Positions 8,561 to 18,643 of a DNA stretch of 21,236 bases are shown here, one piece after another. The stretch is from JBLNBU01 sp050260215 (lineage in GTDB: Bacteria > Pseudomonadota > Alphaproteobacteria > Rhodospirillales > Magnetospirillaceae), in contig JBLNBU010000162.1 in the NCBI GenBank assembly GCA_050260215.1, positions 1 through 21,236 of the forward strand. Reading direction: 5' to 3'. Made by a program: the position numbers and the translations under genes. Under the pieces are notes generated by a model. It worked only from the letters and a program-made list of their open reading frames with translations. It was not told the DNA's origin and made no database searches. How positions within the stretch are numbered: the first letter of the stretch is position 1; each line of letters begins with the position of its first letter.

Positions 8561-9697
8561 TCACTCCGCCCGCGCCTGCTGGGGCTCGATGCGGCCGGCC
8601 TGGGCGGTGACCTTGGCGCCGGGGCGGGCCCGCATCAGGCCGTCGATCACCACCTTGTCGTCGGGCGCAAGGCCCGAGCGGATGACGCGCAGGCCATCGA
8701 CCACCGGGCCGGGCTCGACCCGCTTGGGGATGACGGTGCCGTCGGGGCCCACGGTCATGACCATGCGCTCGGACTGGTCGGTCAGCACTGCGGCATCGGG
8801 AACGGTCAGCGCCTCGTAGGGGGGCGAGGCGGGCAGGCGGATGCGGGCGAATTCGCCGGGCGTGATCGCAAGGTCGGGGTTGTCGACCACCACCCGGGCA
8901 CGGATGGTGCCCGAGCCGGGGTCGAGACGGTTGTCGACGAAGTCGAGGCGGCCACGGCGCGACCACTGGGCCTCGTCGGCCAGGTGGACCTGGGCGGTCA
9001 GCCCGCCCGCCCGCAGGGCCTTGCGCAGGGCCAGGTAGTCGGATTCGCTCAAGTCGAAGTCCAGGTTGATCGGGTCCAGCGCGACGATGGTGGCGAGCAG
9101 GGTGGGAGAGCTGCTGCCGCTGCCGCCGGTGCCGCCGCCGCCGGTGACCAGGTTGCCGGCGTCGATGGCGCGGGCACCGATGCGCCCCGAGATGGGCGCC
9201 TCCACATGCGAGAAGGCCAGGTTCAGCTCGGCGTCGTGGATGGCGGCCTGGGCCGACAGCACGGCAGCCTCGGCGGTGCGCTGGTCCTGGACCCGCTGGT
9301 CGTAGGCGCTGGGCGCGATGACGTCGTTCTTGCGCAGCGGGCCGGCGCGGGTCAGCTGGCGGCGCGCCAGGTCCAGCTGGGCCTCGGCCTGGGCCAGCTT
9401 GGCCTTGGCCGATTCCAGCGCGATCTCGAACGGGCGCGGGTCGATGACGAACAGCAGCTCGCCCTTCTTGACCATCTGGCCGTCGGCGAAGTGGACCTCG
9501 GTCAGGGTGCCCGAGACCCGCGCGCGCACCTCGACGCTTTCGATCGCGGCGAAGCGGCCGGTGAACTCGGACCAGTCGACCACCTCGCGGGCCAGCGGAG
9601 TGGCCACGGTGACCGGCGGCGGGCCGCCGGCCTGCTGGGCGGCGGCCGGGCCGAAGCCGAGCAGGACCATGACGGCGGCGGCGAGAAAGCGCGACAT
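8561..9697 (-). CDS. RND efflux periplasmic adaptor (membrane fusion protein)
   Basis: A 378-residue adaptor of the MexE/AcrA family. It has a signal peptide (about residues 1-20, ending near GPAAAQ) without a lipobox cysteine, so it is probably soluble or anchored only by the pump. A split lipoyl domain follows (VRARVSGTLTEVHFADGQMVKKG and later VEAPISGRIG) around an alpha-helical hairpin (EIALESAKAKLAQAEAQL to AAIHDAEL). The beta-barrel begins at TLLATIVALDPINLDFDLSE and the membrane-proximal domain is C-terminal. A glycine/serine-rich loop (GGGGTGGSGSSS) lies just before the barrel. The start ATG 9697 has GGGAGAA eight bases upstream. It is the first gene of the run, followed three bases later by the pump gene. 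It bridges the pump to an outer-membrane channel. No adjacent TetR or LysR regulator is seen. Confidence 0.95.
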   Translation of the reverse strand: MSRFLAAAVMVLLGFGPAAAQQAGGPPPVTVATPLAREVVDWSEFTGRFAAIESVEVRARVSGTLTEVHFADGQMVKKGELLFVIDPRPFEIALESAKAKLAQAEAQLDLARRQLTRAGPLRKNDVIAPSAYDQRVQDQRTAEAAVLSAQAAIHDAELNLAFSHVEAPISGRIGARAIDAGNLVTGGGGTGGSGSSSPTLLATIVALDPINLDFDLSESDYLALRKALRAGGLTAQVHLADEAQWSRRGRLDFVDNRLDPGSGTIRARVVVDNPDLAITPGEFARIRLPASPPYEALTVPDAAVLTDQSERMVMTVGPDGTVIPKRVEPGPVVDGLRVIRSGLAPDDKVVIDGLMRARPGAKVTAQAGRIEPQQARAE

Positions 9698-9740
9698 CGG
9701 ACCGTTCTCCCGCCCTACCAGATGGGGGCTGGCGGAAGCC

Positions 9741-9770
9741 GTGTCATCCTGCGGCCGAATATCCTATGAT
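9741..9770 (+). promoter_or_regulatory. Candidate promoter giving a leaderless mRNA
   Basis: A -10 element TATGAT (9765-9770, five of six consensus bases) is preceded after 18 bp by GTGTCA (9741-9746, four of six). Transcription would start about 9776-9778, at or just before the ATG at 9779. No Shine-Dalgarno sequence precedes that ATG. Both facts point to a leaderless or near-leaderless transcript of the radical SAM gene. This is a prediction from spacing only. Confidence 0.5.
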
Positions 9771-9778
9771 CCGCCCCC

Positions 9779-11680
9779 ATGGCCCAGCCCGCTCGCTTCC
9801 TGCCGATGTCGCGTCCCGAGATGGATCGTCTCGGCTGGGATGCGTGCGACGTGGTGCTGGTCACCGGCGACGCCTATGTGGACCATCCCAGCTTCGGCGC
9901 CGCCGTGGTCGGCCGGGTGCTCGAGGCGGCAGGTTTTCGCGTCGGCATCATCGCCCAGCCCGACTGGCACGACGCCGAACCCTTCCGCGCCCTGGGGCGG
10001 CCGCGGCTGTTCTTCGGGGTGACGGGCGGCAACATGGATTCCATGGTCAACCGCTACACCTCGGACCGGCGGCTGCGGCACGACGACGCCTATACCGCCG
10101 GCGGCGAAGGGGGCCGGCGGCCGGACCGGGCGGTGGTGGTCTATGCCCAGCGCTGCCGCGAGGCGTTCCGCGACACCCCCATCGTCCTGGGAGGCATCGA
10201 GGCCAGCCTTCGCCGCACCGCCCATTTCGACTACTGGTCCGAGAAGGTGCGCCGCTCGGTGCTGTTCGACGCCAAGGCCGACATCCTGGTCTTCGGCAAT
10301 GCCGAGCGGGCCATCGTCGACATCGCCCGCCGGGCCGCCGACGGCGAGGCGGTCAAGGCCATGGCCGACATCCGCGGCACTGCGGTGATCCTGCCTGCGG
10401 TTCCCGACGGCTGGACGGTGGCCGACCTCTCCGACCCCGAGCTGCCCGAGGGCAAGAGCCAGGGGCGCGTGGTGGTCCGCCTGCCGTCGTTCGCCGAGGT
10501 CGAGGCCGATCCGCTGCTGTATGCTCAGGCGTCGCGCGTCCTGCACCGCGAGACCAACCCCAACAACGCCCGCCCGCTGGTCCAGCGCCACGGCGACCGC
10601 GAGCTGTGGGTCAACCCGCCGCCGGTGCCGCTGTCCACCCCCGAGCTGGACGCGGTCTACGGGTTGCCCTACGCCCGCGGGCCCCACCCGGCTTACGGCG
10701 ACGCCCGCATCCCCGCCTGGGAGATGATCCGCTTTTCCGTCTCGATCATGCGCGGCTGCTTCGGCGGCTGCTCGTTCTGCTCGATCACCGAGCACGAGGG
10801 CCGCATCATCCAGAGCCGGTCGGAAGCCTCGATCCTGGCCGAGATCGAGGCCATCCGCGACAAGACCAAGGGCTTCACCGGGGTGATCTCAGACCTTGGC
10901 GGGCCCACCGCCAACATGTGGCGGCTGAACTGCGGCGATCCCGACATTCAGAAGCTGTGCCGCCGCCCGTCCTGCGTTTTCCCCGACATCTGCAAGACCC
11001 TGGTGACCGACCAGACGCCGCTGATCGGCCTTTACCGCAAGGCCCGCGCGGTCACCGGGGTCAAGAAGGTGCTGGTCGCCTCGGGCGTGCGCTACGACCT
11101 GGCGGTGAAGACGCCGGCCTATGTGGACGAGCTGGTCGCCCACCATGTCGGCGGCACCCTGAAGATCGCTCCCGAGCACACCGAGCCGGGGCCGCTGGCG
11201 GCGATGATGAAGCCCGGCATCGGCGACTACGAACGCTTCCGCGCCCTGTTCGAGCGCGCCGCCGCCAAGGCCGGCAAGAAGCTGTACCTGGTGCCCTATT
11301 TCATCGCCGCCCATCCCGGTACCACCGACGGCGACATGCTGAATCTGGCGCTATGGCTGAAGAAGAACGGCTTCAAGCTCGACCAGGTGCAGACCTTCCT
11401 GCCCTCGCCCATGAGCCTGGCCACCGCCATGTGGCACACCGGCCAGGACGTGCTGCGCCCGATCCGCCGAACGGGCGGCCAGGCGGTGTTCTCGGCCAAG
11501 GGCCTCAAGCAGCGCCGCCTGCACAAGGCTTTCCTGCGCTGGCACGACCCCGAGAACTGGCCGGTGCTGCGCGAGGCCCTGAAACGCATGGGCCGCGCCG
11601 ACCTGATCGGCCCCGGCGCCCATCAGCTGGTGCCCGGTGGCCCGATCGCGCCGGGGGTGAAGAAATACCAGCGTCGTTGA
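9779..11680 (+). CDS. YgiQ-family radical SAM protein
   Basis: A 633-residue radical SAM protein. The cluster motif CxxxCxxC is at Cys327, Cys331 and Cys334 within IMRGCFGGCSFCSITEHEGR, which is diagnostic of the YgiQ (UPF0313) family. The N-terminal domain has the family sequences RFLPMSRPEMDRLGWDACDV, GGNMDSMVNRYT and VLGGIEASLRR. The C-terminal part contains MKPGIGDYERF, YLVPYFIAAHPGTTD and VQTFLPSPM. The protein should bind a [4Fe-4S] cluster and cleave S-adenosylmethionine in the cytosol; the substrate of the family is unknown. The ATG at 9779 has no ribosome binding site but sits directly behind a good -10 box. It is divergent from the RND operon and stands alone; ppc follows 91 bp downstream and probably has its own promoter. 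Confidence 0.96.
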   Translation: MAQPARFLPMSRPEMDRLGWDACDVVLVTGDAYVDHPSFGAAVVGRVLEAAGFRVGIIAQPDWHDAEPFRALGRPRLFFGVTGGNMDSMVNRYTSDRRLRHDDAYTAGGEGGRRPDRAVVVYAQRCREAFRDTPIVLGGIEASLRRTAHFDYWSEKVRRSVLFDAKADILVFGNAERAIVDIARRAADGEAVKAMADIRGTAVILPAVPDGWTVADLSDPELPEGKSQGRVVVRLPSFAEVEADPLLYAQASRVLHRETNPNNARPLVQRHGDRELWVNPPPVPLSTPELDAVYGLPYARGPHPAYGDARIPAWEMIRFSVSIMRGCFGGCSFCSITEHEGRIIQSRSEASILAEIEAIRDKTKGFTGVISDLGGPTANMWRLNCGDPDIQKLCRRPSCVFPDICKTLVTDQTPLIGLYRKARAVTGVKKVLVASGVRYDLAVKTPAYVDELVAHHVGGTLKIAPEHTEPGPLAAMMKPGIGDYERFRALFERAAAKAGKKLYLVPYFIAAHPGTTDGDMLNLALWLKKNGFKLDQVQTFLPSPMSLATAMWHTGQDVLRPIRRTGGQAVFSAKGLKQRRLHKAFLRWHDPENWPVLREALKRMGRADLIGPGAHQLVPGGPIAPGVKKYQRR

Positions 11681-11771
11681 GCTACCCGTACCGATCTCCT
11701 CTCGCGCATCTCGTCCTCGTCGTGTAGTTTCCCCAATTCCTGCTGGGGGGAGCAGTCGGGAGCGGTCGGAA

Positions 11772-14572
<2,801 letters not shown>

Positions 14573-14576
<4 letters not shown>

Positions 14577-15232
14577 GCCGCCGCCAACACCTCCCAGCCC
14601 CTGGCTTTGGCCTCGCCGGCCAGCCGCGCGCAGCCCCGCACCGCGGTGGGGTGGCCGACCGCGGCCAGCATGGGCAGGTCCGAGATGTCGTCGCCATAGG
14701 CGAAGCAGCCGGCCGGGTCGGCGTGCGTGCGCGCCAGGAACCCGGCCACCGCCCGGGCCTTGCCGTCGCCGATGGTCTGGGGCGGCAGGATGGCCCCGGT
14801 GAAGCGGCCGCCGGCCTGCTCCATGGTCGTGCACAGCAGGTGCCCGACGCTCAAGCGGCGCGCCACCGGTTCCAGCAGGGCCGGGAAGGATCCCGACACG
14901 AACACCGCCTCGATCCCCGCCGCCTGGTGCGCCTTCAGCCGCGCCACCACCGGAGCGTGCCACAGCCCGGGCGTGGTGGCTTCCACATGGGCGAACCAGC
15001 GCTCGGCGCATTCGGCCACCGCGGCGGCCGAGCGGCCGGCGAAGTGGGCGTAATAGCGCCGATTCAGTTCCTCGCGCGCGGCGCCGGCCGCACGCAGGGC
15101 GGCGAATTCGCCGGCGAAGGCGTCCTGTCCGGCCCGGTCTCCCGTGGCCGCGTACCAGAATTCCTGGAAGCGGAACATGCTTTTGATCGATATGAGGGTG
15201 TCGTCGACGTCGAAAAAAGCGTAATATGGCAT
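14573..15232 (-). CDS. HAD-IB family phosphatase, downstream of the AfsA-like gene
   Basis: A haloacid dehalogenase-superfamily hydrolase of 219 residues. Motif I is FFDVDDTL, with nucleophile Asp8 and acid Asp10. Motif II is the serine of VFVSGSFP, motif III the lysine of IGDGKA, and motif IV GDDISDLPML. DxDDT plus this cap arrangement marks the HAD-IB (SerB/CicA-like) group, whose members hydrolyse small phosphate esters. ATG 15232 is chosen; an in-frame GTG at 15241 sits four bases from the AfsA-like stop, so translation is probably coupled in either case, and no strong Shine-Dalgarno is present. Being encoded immediately after an AfsA-type gene suggests it removes the phosphate from the AfsA product, as MmfP is thought to do in methylenomycin-furan synthesis. 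A generic phosphoserine- or lysophosphatidate-type phosphatase is the alternative. Confidence 0.9.
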
Positions 15233-15245
15233 TGCTTTCACCGTC

Positions 15246-16028
15246 TCAGGCTGCGGCGGCGACGTCGGAGACTCGGCCTGCGCGAGCAGCGGCGAGGTGT
15301 GCCTCCAAGGCCTGGTGGGCGAGGCCCTCTTCGCGGCGGCTGATGCGGTCGTCCTCGAAGCAGGTGAAGTCGCAGACGAACGACGCCGCGTCGTGTCCGC
15401 ATTGCTCGACCGCGATGTCGACGACGAAGCGCTGGCGCAGCGCGTTCTTGGCCTCGTGCTCGCGCACCGTGTAGCGGATGCGCGCGTCCAGGGGGAAGGC
15501 GAAGCGGTTGTAGCGCGACGTCATCTCGTTGATGACGAAATAGAACCGGGTGTCCTGGGGCAGGAAGAACGCCTCGCTCACCGCCAGGAAGGACTGGCGG
15601 GCCGCCTCCAGCAGCAGCATGCCCTGCAGGTGCTGGCCGGTCTGGTGGTCGCCCATCAACTCGCAATCCTCGTCGATCAGAAGATCGAGCTCGAACGTGG
15701 TTTCCCCGAGCCGGCGCGGTTCGGAGATCAGGGTGTTCTCAGGGCGGTGCTTGTGCGAGCGGCTGCGCCCGGCGCGCCGGGGCATGGTGCGCAGCGCCTC
15801 GAGGTCGAAATGACTGGCAGCCGCCGAACGCTCGGCCAGCGCCAGCAGTTCGGCCACGTCGTCGTCGCCCAGGCCCTGGCCGGGCAGGACGACGATGCGG
15901 CCGTGCGCCATGGTCAAGACGTTTTGCAGTGCAAGAAGGCCACGGAGCTGTGAAAGTGTGAGAATGTCGCGGCCGTGCGCGAACTGGACAAACTTATCTC
16001 CGACGACGAGGACGATACGTTCATGCAT
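15246..16028 (-). CDS. AfsA-type (A-factor biosynthesis) hotdog domain protein
   Basis: A 260-residue protein. Residues about 90-235 match the AfsA hotdog pattern: HKHRPENTLIS (92-102), a spaced FELDLLIDEDCELMGDH segment, then HLQGMLLLEAARQ (133-145). That last motif is the most characteristic AfsA signature. It then continues as FYFVINEMTSRYNRFAFPL. Streptomyces AfsA has two such hotdog repeats and joins a beta-ketoacyl chain to dihydroxyacetone phosphate to make butyrolactone precursors. Here only one clear repeat is seen, and residues 1-85 form a different or degenerate domain (RIVLVVGDKFVQFAHGRDIL). Start ATG 16028 has AGGAGA seven bases upstream; an in-frame ATG at 16064 lies upstream of that site and is rejected. 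It leads a two-gene unit with the HAD phosphatase and carries two palindromes in its upstream region. Domain call good; reaction inferred. Confidence 0.82.
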   Translation of the reverse strand: MHERIVLVVGDKFVQFAHGRDILTLSQLRGLLALQNVLTMAHGRIVVLPGQGLGDDDVAELLALAERSAAASHFDLEALRTMPRRAGRSRSHKHRPENTLISEPRRLGETTFELDLLIDEDCELMGDHQTGQHLQGMLLLEAARQSFLAVSEAFFLPQDTRFYFVINEMTSRYNRFAFPLDARIRYTVREHEAKNALRQRFVVDIAVEQCGHDAASFVCDFTCFEDDRISRREEGLAHQALEAHLAAARAGRVSDVAAAA

Positions 16029-16067
16029 TTGTTGGTCTCCTGTATTTAGGCAATAAGTATCCATCAG

Positions 16068-16085
16068 GACGCAAGTACTTGCGTC
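16068..16085. repeat. 18-bp perfect palindrome, candidate operator
   Basis: GACGCAAGTACTTGCGTC reads identically on both strands. It lies 40 bp upstream of the AfsA-like start codon in the divergent intergenic region, where a dimeric repressor or activator would act. A perfect 18-bp palindrome without a loop is more like a protein-binding site than an RNA hairpin. The regulator is unknown. Confidence 0.6.
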
Positions 16086-16092
16086 ATCCGTA

Positions 16093-16112
16093 TGAATACC
16101 ACTGGGTATTCA
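16093..16112. repeat. 8-4-8 inverted repeat, second candidate operator
   Basis: TGAATACC and GGTATTCA flank a four-base centre (ACTG). The site is seven bases from the end of the 18-bp palindrome, with centres 26 bp apart. The ATACC/GGTAT half-sites recall the butyrolactone-receptor (ArpA-type) boxes of Streptomyces, but the spacer is shorter here, so that likeness is weak evidence. Confidence 0.55.
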
Positions 16113-16261
16113 AGTTGGCGGCGTGTTTACATCAGGTGTTGACACTAATACAAGAGGTTTCTTCGCCATATGACGTTCGGGTGGGGATTCCCTAAAACCG
16201 GTTCTCCCATCGGAGGTGGTGGTGTATTTTGGAAGGAATTGCACTCAGCAGGGGAATTGGG

Positions 16262-16990
16262 ATGGGCAGGGGGCTGCTGTGGGGCATGGGAGCCGTGCTC
16301 GGGGTCCTGATCACCGGGACCGCCTGGGCGCGCGACCTGCGTTTCGTCACCGTCGAGGCCGCTCCCTGGGCGGCCCACGACACCGCGGTCGGCCGTGACG
16401 TCGGCGTCTTTCCCGAGGTGGTGGCCGAACTGAAGCGTCGCCTGGGGGTGTCCATCACCGTGGCGCTGCATCCCTTCGCGCGTATCGACCACGACCTGCA
16501 GTCGGGCGAGCAGGACTGCACCATCATCGTCTGGAGCGACACCCGCGCCGGCTTCGTCGAGCGGGGTGCCGCCCTGTTCCCCCACACGCTTGGCGTGCTG
16601 GCCCGCAAGGGGGTGCGCCTGGCCGACTATGGCGACCTGCGCCCGCTGCGCCTGTCGGTGCTGCGCGGGTTGCCGCTGGGCCAGCCCTTCGACGGCGACG
16701 AGGCCATCTCCAAGGACTACGACACCGACTACCTGCAGGCGTTGCGCAAGGTGGTGCACGGCCGCGTCGACGCGGTGGTGGGCGCGCTGCCCACCTTGCG
16801 CTACCTGGCCGACCGCGACCGCATCGCCGGCCTGTTCGGCGACCAATTGGTGCTGGCGCGGCCCGAACTGACCCTGCAATGCTCGAAGAATTCAGCCAAT
16901 CTGGACCTCATGCCCTCGCTCAACCGCGCCATCGGCGAGATGCGCGAGGATGGCACCCTCGACCGCATCCGGGCAGCCCACTACTACTGA
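16262..16990 (+). CDS. Periplasmic solute-binding protein, family 3-like, probably sensory
   Basis: A 242-residue secreted protein. The signal peptide spans residues 1-23 (MGRGLLWGMGAVLGVLITGT, then AWA before RDLRF). The mature part begins RDLRFVTVEAAPWAAHD and continues GVFPEVVAELKRRLG, IDHDLQSGEQDCTIIVW and VHGRVDAVVGALPTLRYL. It ends SLNRAIGEMREDGTLDRIRAAHYY, the typical course of SBP_bac_3 (amino-acid/polar-compound type) proteins. ATG 16262 has AGGGGA about six bases upstream; an in-frame TTG at 16229 would add residues before the signal peptide and is less likely. No ABC permease or ATPase gene is nearby. The gene is instead followed by a membrane histidine kinase, so it may present a ligand to that kinase rather than feed a transporter. 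The ligand is not predictable from the sequence. Confidence 0.85.
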   Translation: MGRGLLWGMGAVLGVLITGTAWARDLRFVTVEAAPWAAHDTAVGRDVGVFPEVVAELKRRLGVSITVALHPFARIDHDLQSGEQDCTIIVWSDTRAGFVERGAALFPHTLGVLARKGVRLADYGDLRPLRLSVLRGLPLGQPFDGDEAISKDYDTDYLQALRKVVHGRVDAVVGALPTLRYLADRDRIAGLFGDQLVLARPELTLQCSKNSANLDLMPSLNRAIGEMREDGTLDRIRAAHYY

Positions 16991-17021
16991 TGGACGGCTC
17001 CCGCAATAAGGGAGGAAACCT

Positions 17022-17078
17022 GTGGCGTGTGCCCTGGGCGGGGGTATATGCTCCACGGTGACGGAGGCGTGGCGATGA
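17022..17078 (+). CDS. Possible 18-codon leader peptide coupled to the kinase gene
   Basis: A GTG-initiated frame of 18 codons (MACALGGGICSTVTEAWR) has an excellent ribosome binding site, GGGAGG at 17010-17015 followed by AAACCT. Its TGA overlaps the kinase start as ATGA. Part of that site (GGGAG, 17010-17014) can pair with CTCCC at 16998-17002 in a small hairpin. The kinase's own GGAGG (17063-17067) lies inside this frame, in the loop of another possible stem (CCACG 17053-17057 with CGTGG 17068-17072). Expression is unproven and a chance arrangement is possible. Confidence 0.35.
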   Translation: MACALGGGICSTVTEAWR

Positions 17079-18643
17079 CGGTTGCCGAAACGGACAGGGC
17101 TTTCGCCGTCCCGCGCGGGCGCGGCATCGGCCGTCGTCCGCATGGGATCGCGCTGCGCCTGCTGACCGCCATCGTGCTGGTCAGTTCGGCGGTGGCGCTG
17201 CTGTCGACCGCGGTGCAGCTCTATCTCGACTACCTGCGCGACATCCACCAGATCGAGGGACGCATCGACCAGATCGAGCGCTCGTACCTGGACAGCCTGG
17301 GCAGTTCCCTGTGGAACGTCGACGTCGCCCAGATCCGCCTGCAGCTGGAGGGCCTGCAGCGGCTGCCCGACATGCAGGCCCTCGAGGTCCGCGAAGAGGC
17401 GCCGAACCTCCAGTCGCCCCTGGTGGTGGCGGTCGGCGAGCGTGGCCAGCGCGCGGTCATGGCGCGGACCTATCCCCTGGTCCACCTGGACCGCGGCGTG
17501 GCCCGGCGCATCGGCAGCCTGTACGTCGAGGCGACGCTTGCCGGCGTCTACGACCGCCTGACCGACAAGATCATCGTCATCCTGGCGACCCAGGGGGTGA
17601 AGACCTTCGTGGTGTCGCTGTTCATCCTCTACATCGTCCACCGGCTGGTGACCCGCCACCTGTTCGCCATCGCCCGCTATGTGGGCGACTACGACATCCG
17701 CCGTCCTTCGGCGGCCCTGGCGCTGCACCGCCGCCCGCCGGGGCGTCCGGACGAGCTCGACCAGGTGGTGACCTCGTTCAACGGCCTGCGCGTCAGCCTG
17801 GAAAAGGCATACGAGGACCTGCGCAGCACCAACCGCGCCCTTGAACTCGACATCGTCGCCCGCCGCGAGGCCGAGGCCGAGGTGACCCGGCTCAACGCCC
17901 AGCTCGAACAAAGGGTGCGCCAGCGCACCGCCGAGCTCGAGGCCGCCAATGCCGAGCTGGGCTCGTTCAGCTATTCGGTCTCGCACGACCTGCGGGCGCC
18001 GCTGCGGCGCATCGAGGGGTTCTCGCGCATCCTGATCGAGGAGTATTCCGACCGCCTGGACCAGCGCGGCATCCATCTGCTCGACCGCATGCGCGCCGGG
18101 GCCAACGACCTTGCCGACATGATCGACAGCTTCCTCAGGCTGTCGCGCTCGACCCGGGGCGAGCTGAACGTCGAGCCCGTCGACCTGTCGGCGCTGGCGG
18201 CCGAACAGGTGGTCCAGTGCGCCGACAAGGAGCCCGACCGCCGCGTCGCGGTCGAGATCGAACCCGGCCTGCTGGTCAACGGCGACCGCCGCCTGCTGGC
18301 CAGTGCCCTGCAGAACCTGATGGAGAACGCCTGGAAATACACCCGGCGGACCGAACACCCCAAGGTGTGGTTCGGCACCATCGAGCGCGACGGGCGGACC
18401 TTCTATTGCGTGCAGGACAACGGTGCCGGCTTTGCCGGCGAATACGCCGAGCGCCTGTTCACCCCCTTCGTCCGCCTGCACAAGTCCGAGGACTTCGAGG
18501 GCATCGGCATCGGCCTGGCCACGGTCCAGCGCATCGTCGCCCGCCACGGCGGCCGGGTCTGGGCCGAGGGCGAGCCGGACAAGGGGGCATCGATCGGATT
18601 CAGCCTATGGGAAGGGGAGGGGGATGAACAGCAGCGGCAATAA
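17075..18643 (+). CDS. Membrane sensor histidine kinase
   Basis: A 522-residue kinase. It has an N-terminal transmembrane helix (about 25-50), a periplasmic sensor of about 115 residues (51-164) and a second helix (165-190). A linker/HAMP-like segment and a coiled coil (about 235-296) lead to the HisKA domain with SVSHDLRAPLRRIEGFSRIL (His304). The HATPase_c domain has the N box around Asn418 (LQNLMENAWKY), DNGAGF (448-453) and GIGIGLATV (476-484). The catalytic part resembles phytochrome-type kinases, which commonly phosphorylate small stand-alone receivers like the one encoded next. ATG 17075 has GGAGG seven bases upstream; in-frame ATG 17048 and GTG 17027 are less well supported. Its 3' end overlaps the regulator gene by 20 bases. 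Placement after a periplasmic binding protein suggests that protein is its ligand carrier. Confidence 0.95.
   Translation: MTVAETDRAFAVPRGRGIGRRPHGIALRLLTAIVLVSSAVALLSTAVQLYLDYLRDIHQIEGRIDQIERSYLDSLGSSLWNVDVAQIRLQLEGLQRLPDMQALEVREEAPNLQSPLVVAVGERGQRAVMARTYPLVHLDRGVARRIGSLYVEATLAGVYDRLTDKIIVILATQGVKTFVVSLFILYIVHRLVTRHLFAIARYVGDYDIRRPSAALALHRRPPGRPDELDQVVTSFNGLRVSLEKAYEDLRSTNRALELDIVARREAEAEVTRLNAQLEQRVRQRTAELEAANAELGSFSYSVSHDLRAPLRRIEGFSRILIEEYSDRLDQRGIHLLDRMRAGANDLADMIDSFLRLSRSTRGELNVEPVDLSALAAEQVVQCADKEPDRRVAVEIEPGLLVNGDRRLLASALQNLMENAWKYTRRTEHPKVWFGTIERDGRTFYCVQDNGAGFAGEYAERLFTPFVRLHKSEDFEGIGIGLATVQRIVARHGGRVWAEGEPDKGASIGFSLWEGEGDEQQRQ

Noticed and set aside
11740..11755. Hairpin CTGCT-six G-AGCAG before ppc as a riboswitch or attenuator
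   Set aside because: A five-base stem with no alternative structure or T-tract is too weak to call.
16024..16064. Longer AfsA-like protein starting at ATG 16064
   Set aside because: It would place the strong AGGAGA ribosome binding site inside the coding region; ATG 16028 is correctly spaced from it.
16139..16167. Sigma-70 promoter using TTGACA at 16139-16144
   Set aside because: At 16 to 19 bp spacing no sequence resembling TATAAT follows, so only the -35-like hexamer can be stated.
16186..16193. GATTCCC-type sequence upstream of the binding protein also found in the IS leader (near 21138-21146)
   Set aside because: A shared run of about nine bases with no flanking similarity is not evidence for an IS remnant.
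16229..16244. Possible sigma-54 promoter (GG ... TTGC) before the binding-protein gene
   Set aside because: The GG and GC dinucleotides are separated by 8 bases instead of the required 10.
16229..16261. TTG start adding 11 residues to the solute-binding protein
   Set aside because: It would place extra residues before a clean signal peptide; ATG 16262 has a better-spaced ribosome binding site.
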